Position numbers and translations under genes: made by a program. 64,000 nucleotides of DNA from Cryptomeria japonica (lineage: Eukaryota > Streptophyta > Pinopsida > Cupressales > Cupressaceae). The DNA lies in NCBI RefSeq assembly GCF_030272615.1, contig NC_081408.1, positions 404,681,389-404,745,388 on the forward strand, written 5' to 3'. Positions 1-11,693 of the stretch are shown piece by piece. Under the pieces are notes generated by a model. That model was not told the origin of the DNA. It was given only the letters and a program-made list of their open reading frames with translations, and searched no databases. The first letter of the stretch is position 1. Each line of letters opens with the position of its first letter.

Positions 1-1053
1 TAGCAGAATAGCAGATGAAAGAAAAAGAGATGCAGAAGAAGTTTTGTCAAAAGTTGAAAAAGCCAAAAGGCTTGCTGAAGAAGCCCTAAGAGAAAATGAT
101 GTGATCATCATTTAAAAAGATGAAGAAATCCAAATTATCACTCAGGAGAATGAATACATACATGATCATCTGCATGACAATGCAGAGGAAAAGGAGAAGA
201 TGATAAAGAGATTGAACAACTCAAAAATAATTTGAAAGCTGCAAATGAGAGAAATGAAAAATTGAGGAAATTTAATGAAATCTCTGAGAAGATAGATGAA
301 CAATTAAAAGCTCAGAGTAGAAAAAAGGATACAACCCATCTTGGTTACTCCGGTACATGTCCTATGGAAAGTGGAGAATCATCTAAATCCAAAAGGATGA
401 AGGATGATAAAAGGAACATTTCAGGAATGAAAGGTATGAAGTTTTATAAATCTTCTTGCAATCATTGTGGTAAACCGGGTCATAAGTCTGATGTTTGTAG
501 AAATCAATCGGTTAGTCAAAAGAAGTATTTCACCTTTGATGGTTATTGCTATAATTGTCACAAGTATGGTCACACTGCTTATGAATGTAGACCTTGATCT
601 GGTATCATGTCAAATAGAAGAATCTTTAATGGATATTGCTTTACATGCAATAAATATGGACACAAAGCTGAAGAATGCATGTTCAAGTCAAATGTATCAA
701 GATCACCATTCAAACCAGTTAGCCCTAATAAAAGGAGTAATTAGTTCAATGCCACTTGTTCCACTTGTGGTAATTTTGGTCATGGTACAACAAATTGCAG
801 AATGAGAATGGGTCAGAGAAATAATACAAGACCATGGAGGAAAACTGGTATGGCATGTTTCAATTTCCATAAGATCGGTCACTTAGCCAGAGAATGTAGG
901 AACCAATCCTATAACCAGTCTGAAGACAAGAACCAGTTTGGCAAGAAAGCAAATAAGAAGAAAATCATTATGAAACTAAGTCATCATCCACCAGTGATGA
1001 CAGTTCCTCTTCAAACTAGGCATACTGATGCTCAAGGGGAGTACATATGGTAA
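1..1053 (+). pseudogene. ORF1-A: coiled-coil protein with five CCHC zinc knuckles, decayed gag-like
   Basis: The first ~300 bases encode a charged Lys/Glu-rich heptad-like stretch (coiled coil), broken by a TAA near 112 and a frameshift near 205-225. From about 232 one frame carries five zinc knuckles of the C-X2-C-X4-H-X4-C type: CNHCGKPGHKSDVC, CYNCHKYGHTAYEC, CFTCNKYGHKAEEC, CSTCGNFGHGTTNC and a fifth starting CFNF, where the second Cys is Phe. In-frame stops lie at 595-597 (TGA) and about 748 (TAG). Known plant Copia gag proteins usually have one knuckle, binding genomic RNA in the particle; five is unusual. A Pro-Trp...Gly-Met stretch before the last knuckle is shared with ORF1-B. I infer a nucleocapsid-like RNA-binding protein. 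Confidence 0.75.
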
Positions 1054-1498
1054 GATCATTATTGAATCCCCTCGACCGATATGAGGTTATGTCTATCTGC
1101 ATAGTTTAGATGCATAAGATTTTGTTTAAATCTCTTATTTGGTAAATGTTTTGAGGGTTAGTGTAAATTTTGTTTGTGTACTGGTATCGGTAACAAGCAA
1201 CCAACAAAAGTAAATTGATGTACCTTAAGTCGTAAATGGTCAAAATTACACAAACTAGTTGTTGCATTGAAGTATCGATAAACCTTAGCGGATAAATAAA
1301 GAAATGTCAATACATTTCATTTACCTTGCTTTCTTGTGAACTTTCTCGAGCTCACGTGCAACCTAAGGTGATTGAAATCTTGCTAGCTTTATTTGTGCAA
1401 AGTGATCAAGCAATGTGATAGTGGTGATTGGCAACCCTAGAGGAGAAGGTATTCTAGGTATTCAAACCTTGTTTTGAATAATTTGTTTAAAGTTCATC
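1054..1498 (+). other. Spacer between ORF1-A and ORF2-A with promoter-like and donor-like motifs
   Basis: No coding sequence is seen. A TATA-like GATAAATAAA lies at 1291-1300. The motif AAG|GTATTC, resembling a 5' splice donor, lies with its GT at 1449-1450, 50 bp before the ORF2 start. The same AAGGTAT lies at a similar place in elements B and D. The function is inferred. Confidence 0.35.
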
Positions 1499-4400
1499 AT
1501 GGCGGCTTTTGTATCGACTCTTGTGTTGGTTGAAGCAATTAAGGAACCACAACCCAAGTTTAAATTGTATCCTATGAAGTTTGGAGAGATCAACATGATC
1601 GGTGCCCTATCATCTATGCCCTCCAGTGTAATACTGGTTGAATATATTTTCTCCTTCATCCATTGCAATCTTGAAGAACTTGAAGAAAAATTTATTTGAA
1701 ATGAATTCAAAGAGTTCTATAATCATGATCTATTGAATGTTGTTGATTTTCCCAAACAATTTCATGTCGATTGGGTTAGGTATGTATTAAGCAGAGTGCA
1801 TGATCAATTTCTATGGTTGGAAGTTGAAGCACCAATCAAGGTCACAAAGGATGTGATTCAAAGAGTAACAGGGTTTAGCGCAACTGGTGAAGAACTAACC
1901 CTAAGAACAATATTATCCACTAAATTCACCTGATTGACTCAATCCTGATGTGATAGGAGAGCAATGACAATCACTCATATTGAGGATGCAGAAGTGAGGT
2001 TTGCTTCTGCAGTGTTGGATTATAGGGTCTATCAATCAAGATACATGAACAGTGTGCCAAGCAATCATATACACACAGCCTATCAAATCATCAAGGAGGA
2101 TGCAACATATGATATTTGTGAGATGATCAGAAGTCAATTTTTGGTGAACATGGAGAGAATTAAGAAGGACAAGAAATAGTCATTCAAGTATGGCTCATTA
2201 CTGGTATGTATATTCTTCTATGTGCAAAATTTCTTTCCCGGTAAGGGTAATGTTGTGTGGTCTAAGGATAAACTTATCATGGTTCAGATAGGTGAAATGA
2301 TTAGGGGTTTAGGTGATAAATTTGGGGAAACAATGTGGGGATATTTTAAACAATTCCAAATCAAAATGAACAAAAGAGAGAGAATCCCAATTGGTATAGT
2401 TCAGAAGTATAAGGACAACATTCGTTTTCTTGTTGACACTAAATATTGCATCATTCAAGTGGTTCAACCTAGAACCTTTTGGGTACCTGTTATGGGTTAT
2501 GAGGTTGGGGAAGACATTACTAAAGTGTATGCAAACATGTTACTGTCTAAACTGGTAGAAAGAAAAGAAAAGAAATTTGGAACTTATGAGGAGGCAAGCT
2601 CCAAAATAAAATAGGAACGTAAGGAGCCAATAATAAAAAGGAGAGTAAGGAAAATTATTGATACCCTAGACAAAAAGTATGGAGGTGAAGCATATGGTGC
2701 CACTGCTTCCACTAGTACTAGTGAACAAACAGGGGCCAAATTAAACAAAGTTAAAGAACAAATAGGAGAACAGAAGAAAATGTCGAAGGCAAAACCCAAG
2801 GGTACTGCAATCAGCAAGCCGATGGCATACACAAAAGAAAAGGACTCAGATACTCCTGCATATTCCCCAGGTAAAGATAGACTCGTAGGAGTAACATATG
2901 CAAGAAAGAAAAAGTGTGAAGGGACAGTTGACACAAAGGCTAATAAGAAGCCCAAGAAAGATGAAAATGAGGGTGATAACACTGAAACCCAATCTCATGT
3001 GGAAATAAAAGAAGTTAGAAGAAGTGGTAGAAATGTACTTCCAACTATTGATGAAATGGTCCATGGGATCAAAGAGTTTGGAGGTCTATCTGGTGTTGGA
3101 GAAATATCCCCTCTGCAACGAGGACAAAAGAAAAAATGAAGACACACTTATGTGGAACATGCATAAGTTCTGCAGAACTCCCAATGAACTATATGGAATA
3201 GTTCCGTCAGACTTGCAAAATCAAATTGAAGGGAGATGGAAAACAGCTTTAGCTATTGAGAAAGAGCATAGGATAAAAGAACTCATGGAAGTGCAACATG
3301 AGCTTGATTATAATCAAGCATCTATACTAGTAGAATCATGTATTCAACACTTTAAAATAAGGAACAAGATAGGGAGAGTGGCCATAGGAGATGTCCAAGG
3401 TGTGCATGATGAGGGTGTTGCCTTATGGAAAACAATCTTGAGCCAGCAAAAGGAAGCTGAAGAAGAAATAGCAAAGGGAACAAAACAGGACCAAGGTGCA
3501 CCTGCCCTTGACAAAGGGAAAGGTAAAGACAAAGACTCTACTGAAGGTTTTGATGTTTTCTCAGTTGATGATATCATTGGTAATGTTGTGTCAGATATTC
3601 CTAATCTGACAAAGGATGTAGAGCAATCAGTTGAACACAAATAAACTGTTGAAATTATTGATATTGGTGTTTCACCGGTAAAGGGAACCACTCAAACTAA
3701 GCATCCCAGTGAAGATGAAGTTATAGTTGAAGATATACCTTATGAAGATACACCTCACAGAACTTTGGTAACAATAAATCCTACTAACAATGAACCCCTT
3801 TTTTCAGAAAAAGGTGCAAAGGAAGGAAATCCTAAAGTGATAATACATCAATACCACCTGTTGAAGAATCGGAGAAGAAGGAAACCGAGGAGAAGGAAGA
3901 AAAATAGAAGGAAGCCAAAAAGAAGAAAGAATAGATGAAGGAAATAGAGGAGACCAAGAAAATAGTGGTGGACACTCCTCCGGTAAAGAGGGAGTTACAT
4001 TTAGAAAAGGAGAGTGAAAAGAAGAAAGTTAAATTCACCACCACAGCTAGCTTTGGGGTTAAGGCTGAAGAAAAGGAAGAAGGAATAGAGGAGGAAGAAG
4101 AGGAAGAATTTTTAATCGACATAAAGAATATAACCCCCAAACAATTAATGAAAGTTTCTAAAAAATTGAAACGTCAAGCTGAAAAGGCAAAACTTAGAGC
4201 AAAGAAAAAGAAGACCAAAATTCTTAATATGACAAAAACCATTATGTCTAATCTCATTCCTGGCATTGCTATTGATGATAATGTACCCATGATTGATCAG
4301 TTGGGAACTCTTGTCAAAGCAATCGGTTCAGAGGCAACTGATCTGGAGAAGGTTGCAGTTAGACGATATGAAACAAAGAGAGGTGAAAAATTAATGGAAC

Positions 4401-4893
4401 ACATATCAATTAGCAAAGTTGCTCTCTCCACCAGCACTGAAGAGGTCAAATATATACTATAGGAAGTTGGCCAATTATTGGTCAAGTCATCAAGCTTCAC
4501 CGATTTAATCAAAGATCTTAGACTCAAAGGGAAATCCAAGATCTGATAGGTTCTTTTGATCCTCTAACAAGCTCTGCAATGACCTTTAGTGGAAAGGTCA
4601 AATAGTTAACTCATGAAATCAAAAAGTTAAAAGAGGAAGAGGATAAACAAGCTCTTAATCTACTAGAGCTATAGTGCTACCTTGTACCGATCATTGATTT
4701 CATGCAAAGGAATGTCAAAGAAGCAGAGAGCCTGATAAGTGCACCTGATTGTAAGTCAGTAGATGAAATGGAGGATTTTGTTACAATTTTGCATAGACAA
4801 TTCAACACCATGAAACAGGTGAAGCCTTCATGGAAATCCTCTTTGCAAGCTGCTAAAGAAAATTCCAAAGACATTTTTGTTGTACTTTCATAA
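1499..4893 (+). pseudogene. ORF2-A: decayed copy of the conserved unknown protein of two-ORF elements
   Basis: It starts at ATG 1499 and can be followed in pieces to the stop at 4891-4893, through at least six stops and frameshifts. Conserved blocks aligned with ORF2-B include VLSRVHDQFLWLE and RVTGF (about 1770-1890), HTAYQIIKEDATYDIC (about 2075-2120), FKYGSLL (2187), FKQFQIKMNKRERI (2348-2390), VVQPR (2459), MGYEV (2492) and FGTYEE (2577). The middle (2780-4140) is Lys/Glu-rich and low in complexity. The C-terminal block (4702-4893), with EMEDF and W-K-S-S, matches the ends of ORF2-B and ORF2-D. No known catalytic motif is recognised. It is a structural or nucleic-acid-binding candidate only by its charge. 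The family assignment rests on the three-way similarity inside this window. Confidence 0.75.
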
Positions 4894-4921
4894 ATCCTTT
4901 TGTATATTCTTTGTCATTCAT

Positions 4922-5030
4922 GTCAAAAGGGGGAGTTTGTATATGTACATGAGGTAGATGAAACAGGGGTCAGAACCAACACATGCATGACTACTTTGCA
5001 GTGTTTGCCACAAATGCCAAAGGGGGAGTT
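4922..5030 (+). promoter_or_regulatory. Serial polypurine tracts of element A
   Basis: AAAAGGGGGAGTTTG near 4926 is repeated as AAAGGGGGAGTT at 5019-5030, directly before the LTR start TGTTGGC. The second copy is in the right place to prime plus-strand DNA; the first is a duplicate about 95 bp upstream. Confidence 0.75.
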
Positions 5031-6243
5031 TGTTGGCATTATGATGCATTTTGAATGATCGGTGAAATGGTTGTCATTGTTGGCAACATCATCTTCTAAG
5101 TCTCCACAATCCATCAGTAAAGGAGTAAAGGGTAACCGGTCAAGAACAAGAGTCCTTATTCCTATCGGCAATGAGTAGACTAGTATACAGGGGTTAACCG
5201 GGTAAGCAGTAAGTAGACCGGTATATAGGGGTTAACCAGCTAAGCAGTGAGTAGACTAGTATACAGGGGTTAACCGGCTAAGCGGTGAGTAGACTGGTAT
5301 ACAGGAGGTAATTGGTTAGGCAGAAATGGACCAATACATAGGCGACAATGAGCAATATAGGAGTCTCAACTGACAGACTTAGAAACATCTAGTTGAACTG
5401 GTAGTCTTCCCTTTTCAACCGGCGAGCTTATCGGCATGAACGGTTGTCTTGACCGATATTCCTGGAATGATTTTTGGAGAGTAATTTGAGGTGTGATAAT
5501 AGAATTTTGAATCTAATTTTTGAGGGAAAGTTGGCACCATAACTAAAGGCTAATATATTCACATCATTCATTCTGATTGTATTGTTATCAATGTGAAAAA
5601 TTTATGTGTGAATGTAAATAGGGGGAGCAGAATAGAGTGCAGTAGATAAAGGTATGAATCGGTGAAGCCAACAACGATCAAAAGAACAAAGCATGCAAAG
5701 TGGATCTATGAGACAGAGGTAGTGTCATCAGACAAATCAATCATCTTTGTTTCCTTATAACAATTGCAGCATTGTAAATCTCTTAACAGGGTGGACCTTA
5801 ACCAGTTCTTTATGTAAAATCTCTTAATCAAGTCACTTCAGATATGAAGTTGTAAAATCCTCTAGCAAGGTGAACTTTAACAGGTTCTAAGGTATTCTTA
5901 ACCGGATACCAGTCACTTCTAACACGGTGATGTTCTCAAAAAGAATTGGTTGTAAGCTCTTAACAGGGCACTCTTTTTCACTACAGTAAAAGAGATTATG
6001 GGTTATCCCCACCGTGGTTTTCTCCCTCTAACCGAGGGTTTCCATGTATAATTGCTAGTGTTATGTGATTCTTATTTGTGCATGCAAATCTCTTTTGTTT
6101 GATGTTCTTTGCTTTCATGATTTATGAAATGTTTAAGTTAAATTGGAAGGATAGTTGGAGACTGGTCAGTTTAAATTTTTGAATTATGTATAAACTATTT
6201 TGACTTATTCACCCTCCCTCTCAGTCACCGGTTAATACTAACA
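5031..6243 (+). repeat. 3' LTR of element A (1213 bp)
   Basis: It starts TGTTGGCATTATG directly after the polypurine tract and ends with the pyrimidine-rich CCCTCCCTCTCAG block and ACTAACA. It holds a 38-bp tandem repeat (5176-5327), a run of TTAACMGGGT-like motifs (about 5780-5970) and the LTR hairpin motif (6014-6044), where CCCTC pairs with GAGGG. Confidence 0.8.
5176..5327 (+). repeat. 38-bp tandem repeat, four units, in U3 of LTR-A
   Basis: Units begin at 5176, 5214, 5252 and 5290 and read TAGAC(T/C)(A/G)GTATACAGGGG followed by TTAACCGGCTAAGCAGTGAG-like sequence. The first three are close copies and the fourth is worn. Tandem repeats in U3 often carry enhancer-like sites; this is inference here. 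Confidence 0.85.
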
Positions 6244-7277
6244 GTTATACCCTAACCGGTCTACCTTCAACCTTGCACTTTTATTCTCTTTTGATGGAGC
6301 GCCTAAATCGGTTAGCACACATGTCAACCTACCTCATGCACATCTTCATCAGATGGTAGCCTTCTACATCTGCACTTTGTCAGCATTACCGGTGGACATA
6401 CTTACCGGTAAACACCTTGATGACATTATGTCATCAGCCTTCAACACACTTCATCTATCTGCTTCTGCTCAAACTTGTCTTCTTCATCTATTGACTAGTT
6501 CTCCTATCAATTGGTTTGTCAAAGTGACAAACATATCCTTCGATCTCTGTATCAGCAACTCATCATGTCTACCCGATTTATCTGGTGCATATCTTTGATC
6601 TCATGCACCTAAGACAACTTAGTGTTTCACCATTTGATCTGGTGTGAGCCTTTAAACACTTATCTTTAACTCTTTTATCTCATCTCTGAGAACTATGATG
6701 CATTTCATGCATAATAGGAGATAAGCTCCACTTACCAGTGGGAGTGGATCATTGTCATCTGCATCCTGTATTGCACCAATGTGGCTTCCCTATTTGAGCA
6801 GCATATCTTGAAACAGGCAAATGTGATCTGGTTGGGTACATTCACTATCAGTCATCTCTTCAAATGGTGACTGCATCTTTATATGGTGGGAGTCCTGCCA
6901 TTTAACATCCACACAGCATACTGGTGGTCTGCACATACTTCACCTCCAGTGTTGATGTGATTAAGGTAACATTCCCCCTCTTCATCACAATCAACAGCCC
7001 AGCATCTTGCTCTCTTGTTGGTTGGCAACTATGCACTGCCAACATGACACTGGTTTGCAGTCATTATGTCTTTAACACAAGTCTACACTAACTTGTGTAT
7101 CGGTGACTCCAATGGCCAATTGTTGGTTGACCTTATCTCCCTTACCGGTGACTTGCTATGCTAGAGGACATCAATGACACCATTTACGATATTCATCAAT
7201 GACAACACTGCTCATCAATCTCTCACACTAGTTGCCATCCTATATCGGTTGACATCAATGAAAACACAATGCCAACA
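6244..7277 (-). other. Decayed retroelement sequence with LTR-like start on the minus strand
   Basis: There is no coding region. Read on the minus strand from 7277 the sequence begins TGTTGGCATTGTG and is rich in ACCGGT, as the U3 regions of the other LTRs here are. No matching LTR end, PBS or TSD was found, so it is probably an LTR fragment. Confidence 0.3.
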
Positions 7278-8869
7278 ACAGGAAATAGTAATGTAGGTTT
7301 ATGAAGCATTGACATAGTTACATTGTGTATATGTACATACATATTGAAATGATGCGTAGAGAAAATGAACAAGCGAGCATATTGAGTAAAAAAATGTGCA
7401 ATTTCAATAAACAAATGAGTAGTTTTTGTTAGTCAAGAGACTTTCCTAGAACACCTACAAATTAACCAATCTTTCAATCTACAGGTTCTAAGTTCAATGG
7501 CCAACGAACCGGATTCAACTATTTTTTTATATCCTTTGCACTTTAGGCTCTGCAAAACCAAGGCGGGTCTCCCTATACAAGATTATAAAAACTCATTCTA
7601 GTTATGCACAAACTTTTTTTATAATAGACAACTTCCAATTAAAATATACCAAGGAAAAATTGATCAACTTAAAATTTGGTTACATTCTTGGTTTATCAAC
7701 ATTCTATCTTCAATTGGAAACAAATTCTAAACCAAACTACTCTTACAAACAAGAAATTAAAGGGTATTTTGGTTTTGAATATTTTTGAACATGAAATTAA
7801 ATTCTTAACATGATCAATGCCTAAATCCTTAGGAGATGGAGTCTAAATGCAACTTAGAAACATACCCACATCATAGCATTAACTCAAATCACTTGACCCT
7901 TTTTATTTATGCATTACATAAATGTGTTTGCACTTTAAACCACAAAATTCTACTCATTGATCCTAATTGTTCTCACAAAACCATAGTAATGTGTTAACAA
8001 AATTTAATACTTTCATTAAAATAACCCCATGAACACATTAAACATTAACAAAGAAATCAGAATGAAAAATTAAGATATGCTTCATTTATTGATTCATATG
8101 AGAAATGTGAGTACAATTTGGAGACAATTTTACAATATATTCATATCTATTCAAAAAATGGTTAAAGCTATTACATAAGCACACTAATATTCTACATCTA
8201 TTCTCTAAGACTCAAAACTAAACACCAAATATGTCTACCCACTCAGATCAAAATTTTAGAACCCGTGCAAAATATCTTGAATTCCCTTTTATAGAAACAA
8301 TGAAGTAAAATAAGCTTTAGATCAATGCACACATGTCACATTTTTATTTGATAAAATTTTACAATTGAAGAATATACCCAAAATCATCTTTGATACCCAT
8401 ATAAAACAAAAAAAAAACACCACTTGAAGGAACCAAGGAAGATTGAAACCGTATAGGAATTACATACTTTGAGGTTGATGCTACATCATCATTAAATAAA
8501 ATGGTTGGAGAAGAATCATCTTGAAAATTTGAAGCACGTACTTTGATGATGACTCATCTCCCTTTAACTACTTGAATGATGTGGAAAGTCATCCAATTGA
8601 AAATTTTCAAGATAATAAAACAAAGGAACAAATTGACGGGTGGCATTAAATGGTTGGAAACCAAGGCATTGAAATCTAATGATCGATTCATCTACACATA
8701 AAAATACATTTAGATTCATTTAATAATTGTAAGGTACCCATGATTGTATATTGGATCTGCTAGGATCCTTGTGTAGATGACCGAAATATAATTGAAGTTG
8801 TAGTTGCTCCTCTCCTACCATGAAGTGTCTTTTCTAATCATGAATAACATAATACTCCTCCTACCACTA
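7278..8869. other. AT-rich stretch, no gene seen
   Basis: Both strands are full of stops. No LTR ends, repeats or RNA genes were recognised. Confidence 0.5.
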
Positions 8870-10000
8870 TGTTATGGAAAATTATAATGGCCACTTGTAT
8901 GTTTGTAGTTGTTTCACATGGGTTGGACTTTCCTTACATTGTCTATCTAATATAGCCCTAGTATCCATTATAAATTTTCCATATCCAATATTAGTTTCAA
9001 TAATTTGTCTACGACAACATGGTATGTTGCCATCTACAATTTATTACCATCATTTATTGCTAGCAGAATTATAGGCACACTCATATCAAATTCCTCTTTC
9101 CATTCCTCTAAGCTTTTTATTTTTTTTTGCGTATTAAATAGGTCAGGAATAGACCAATGTTGTAATGTGTGGAAAGAATCAATTCTTCCTTTGACTGCCT
9201 ACTCCTTCCCTTCTACAAATTGAACTTTATCAATCAAAAAATTGATCATTTTCCAATTAGGTTTGATTGAAAAAGGATCATCTTTCATGTGTTGTGTAGC
9301 TAGAACCAATGTCCGGAAGGTATGAGCCTGTGGCTACCACCTATCATACATAGTTTTTAAAATAGGCAAGATGTCCTTGCATTGTTGGATAGGTTGTAAC
9401 AGAGATTGATAGAAATTATAAACATCATCTATCTTACATATGAGCTTCTTTAGAACATGCTTAAGGGTGCTTTGCATGACCTCCAAATATTTATCCTTGT
9501 ACATTTCTCTAGCTATGAGAAATAATTCCTTTGAAGATTCTAGTCTTCCTACATAATCTTCAGCATTTTCCTTAAGCTTTATTATCTCATCTGAATGAGA
9601 AACATCTTTTGTGGCAATAGGGGGTTGATAAACAACCATTGCACCTAAAGGGAACTATGGGAAAATTTGTCATTCTTGTAGCATTTTTTAACTACACATA
9701 ATCCATATACAATTTATTGTATGCCTCATTCAATACAACTTGATCCTTCTTTATTTTATCCAACTCCTTTTCTTAACTCTCTGTTACAGCCTTAAGAAAC
9801 ATTGTTGAATGCAAAGTGCTAGTGGTGGCTTCCAAAGCTGACGTATCTTTCAGCGTCTATAAAATCGCATTATTCTTTGTCTCTTTTACATCATGTAACA
9901 ACTTAGGCTTATCTGTATCACAAGATTTGCTCTTGGTTCATAAGGGATTTTCATACCGATCTCTATATATGATATTTACACCAATCAGGCCATCATGTTA
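8870..10000 (-). pseudogene. Minus-strand coiled-coil pseudogene, possibly a retroelement protein C-terminus
   Basis: Read from 10000 downwards, protein-like sequence runs through several stops and at least one frameshift. The best open part is 9334-9639 (101 codons), Lys/Glu/Leu-rich and probably helical. Coding-like sequence continues below 9334, with a Trp-containing S-L-E-E-W-K-E-E-F segment near 9110. Length, charge and the final Trp-containing block recall the C-terminal part of ORF2-B, but similarity is weak. It could also be the far end of the minus-strand pseudogene at 34260-38059, cut off by later insertions. I do not recognise a known family. Confidence 0.45.
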
Positions 10001-10600
10001 TCACTACCGAATTTACCAAGATCAGACAGATAAAGTGGAAAGAGTGCATCATGGAATTTAGGGGCTTGCATCACTATAAGTTGTTAGTGTGCATCGCCAT
10101 GAAATGTGGGAAGAGTGCATCTACTAATAAGATTTTTTACTTTTGTCCTTTGTGGATATTATCAGGAGATCGGCAGATCGTAGCATCCCCATCTCCACTT
10201 AGACCATCATATTAATAGAAATCTCCTATCTTATTTCCCTACCACTATACCTCAATATTTATCGGTTTGTATTATATGTATGGATAGATGCATCAAATAT
10301 TTAATTTGATTTACTTCATCGATGGCCCCTTTTGATAAGAAACATCTAGAGAATTGGTCCAATTTTTTTTCTCAAAAGGGACCATCGATGAAGTAAACCA
10401 TTGAGATAGTTAGGTACTCGACTTAAAGATAGAGTTGTAATTCTCGTGAGTTTCGACAGATAACAATGCTTTTTCACTTTTTTGATTCGTCAATCCTGCT
10501 TTCACCAAATGCCAGGGAGAGCCACTATTGTTCATCAGGACGATCTATAGGTTCCATTGGTGGGATCGACTCTTATAATCTGTAGTAGCATAACCAGCTA
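10001..10600. other. Non-coding stretch with one inverted repeat
   Basis: No gene was seen. The only structured part is the 26-bp inverted repeat at 10310-10397. The last five bases before LTR-B (AAGCA, 10601-10605) are its target-site duplication. Confidence 0.5.
10310..10397. repeat. 26-bp inverted repeat with 36-bp loop
   Basis: The left arm 10310-10335 (TTTACTTCATCGATGG...) and right arm 10372-10397 are reverse complements with one mismatch in 26. The loop is 10336-10371. It could be a MITE remnant or a hairpin; no flanking TSD was identified. Confidence 0.85.
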
Positions 10601-10605
10601 AAGCA

Positions 10606-11693
10606 TGTTGGTATTTTGATGATGTTTAGTTGTGATTGTTATTGATGGACACAAACTTATTTGTTGTATGAGTTATTCTCAACCAGTAGTATGTGATGTA
10701 TTGTTAAAACCGGTATTGTATGCCATTGTATGCATAGTCTTTATTTGTTGAAGACTATCAGTGTTTACAAAAAGATCTTACCGGTCAAAGTGGTATGAGG
10801 ACCCCCAACCGGCAACCAATCTTTTTAAGATCAGAACACTATGTTCCAGTTTACCGGTCTTTGTTTGTAAACCGGTAATCGATATATTGTGTGTTGTTAA
10901 CCGGCAAACTTGTAAAGTGTGATGAATTATCATCCACCGACACCGTTGCGGTGATTTTGTGTCGTGTTATAAATTATGTCTAGATGTACTGTACCTAGGA
11001 AATTGTAGTCTAACCTCATTGGACCGATATGAAATCAGATTCCTATATAAGGACATCATGTCTAGCGTTTTAGATGCGGGTGTGCAAAGTGTTGTAGAGG
11101 AGATTAGGTCTTTGCAGAAATAGTATCTTCTGACAGAGATTAAATAGAAGACTAAAGTGATGTTGTAATGTATTAACAGAGAGCATTCAAGGATCTAACT
11201 AAGCATTTTGTGCTACTTTCTAGATCACTTGTTGATTACTAATCTCTTCAATAAGTTAGAAACCCTTAACCAGGTAGGCTTAGTTAAGCCTGTTCAAAAT
11301 CCTCTAACAAGGTGGTTCATAGTTGTGGATCTGAAATCCTTTAACATCATAGACTTTAACAGAACTTATCTCCTAATAGAGATCAGGATTCCTAACAGGA
11401 TCTATTCTGGTGAAGAACATTGTAAGGCCTTAACCTGTCTGGTTGCTATTCTGCAGATAGTAGACTTGTGAGTTTTACTCACCATGGTTTTTCCCATTCG
11501 GCTTTCCACGTCAAAATATCTTGTATTATGGTGATTGTGTTATTGTGGGTGAATGCTTTATTTGCTATTTGGCTTTTATGTGTATTAACTGGTTTACTAT
11601 TTAAAAGGCTATACCGGTCTGTAGTAAATTTGCTTAAGTGTTTGGTAAAGTTTTTGGGTATACTAATTCATCCCCCCCTCTTAGTATTCATCA
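10606..11693 (+). repeat. Solo LTR-B (1088 bp) directly joined to the rps2 block
   Basis: It starts TGTTGGTATTTTGATG and ends TATTCATCA, matching the split 3' LTR of element B (20058-25509). It is flanked by AAGCA (10601-10605) and AATCA (11694-11698), a worn 5-bp TSD. No PBS or internal sequence follows; instead the same flank found after the 3' LTR at 25510 begins at once. It is therefore a solo LTR, best explained by recombination between the two LTRs of a former copy. It contains the hairpin motif at 11484-11508. Confidence 0.85.

Larger units (their letters stand above)
1..6243 (+). mobile_element. Element A: 5'-truncated two-ORF LTR retroelement without pol
   Basis: The window opens inside the element, so its 5' LTR and primer-binding site lie outside. 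In order it holds a coiled-coil plus zinc-knuckle ORF1 (1-1053), a spacer, an ORF2 homologous to ORF2 of elements B and D (1499-4893), polypurine tracts and a 3' LTR starting TGTTGGCATT and ending ACTAACA. The space between ORF2 and the LTR is under 150 bp, so there is no room for pol, and none is seen between the ORFs. Several stops and frameshifts show it is an old copy. The boundary at 6243 rests on the usual CA end; no TSD can be tested because the left end is missing. Confidence 0.8.
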
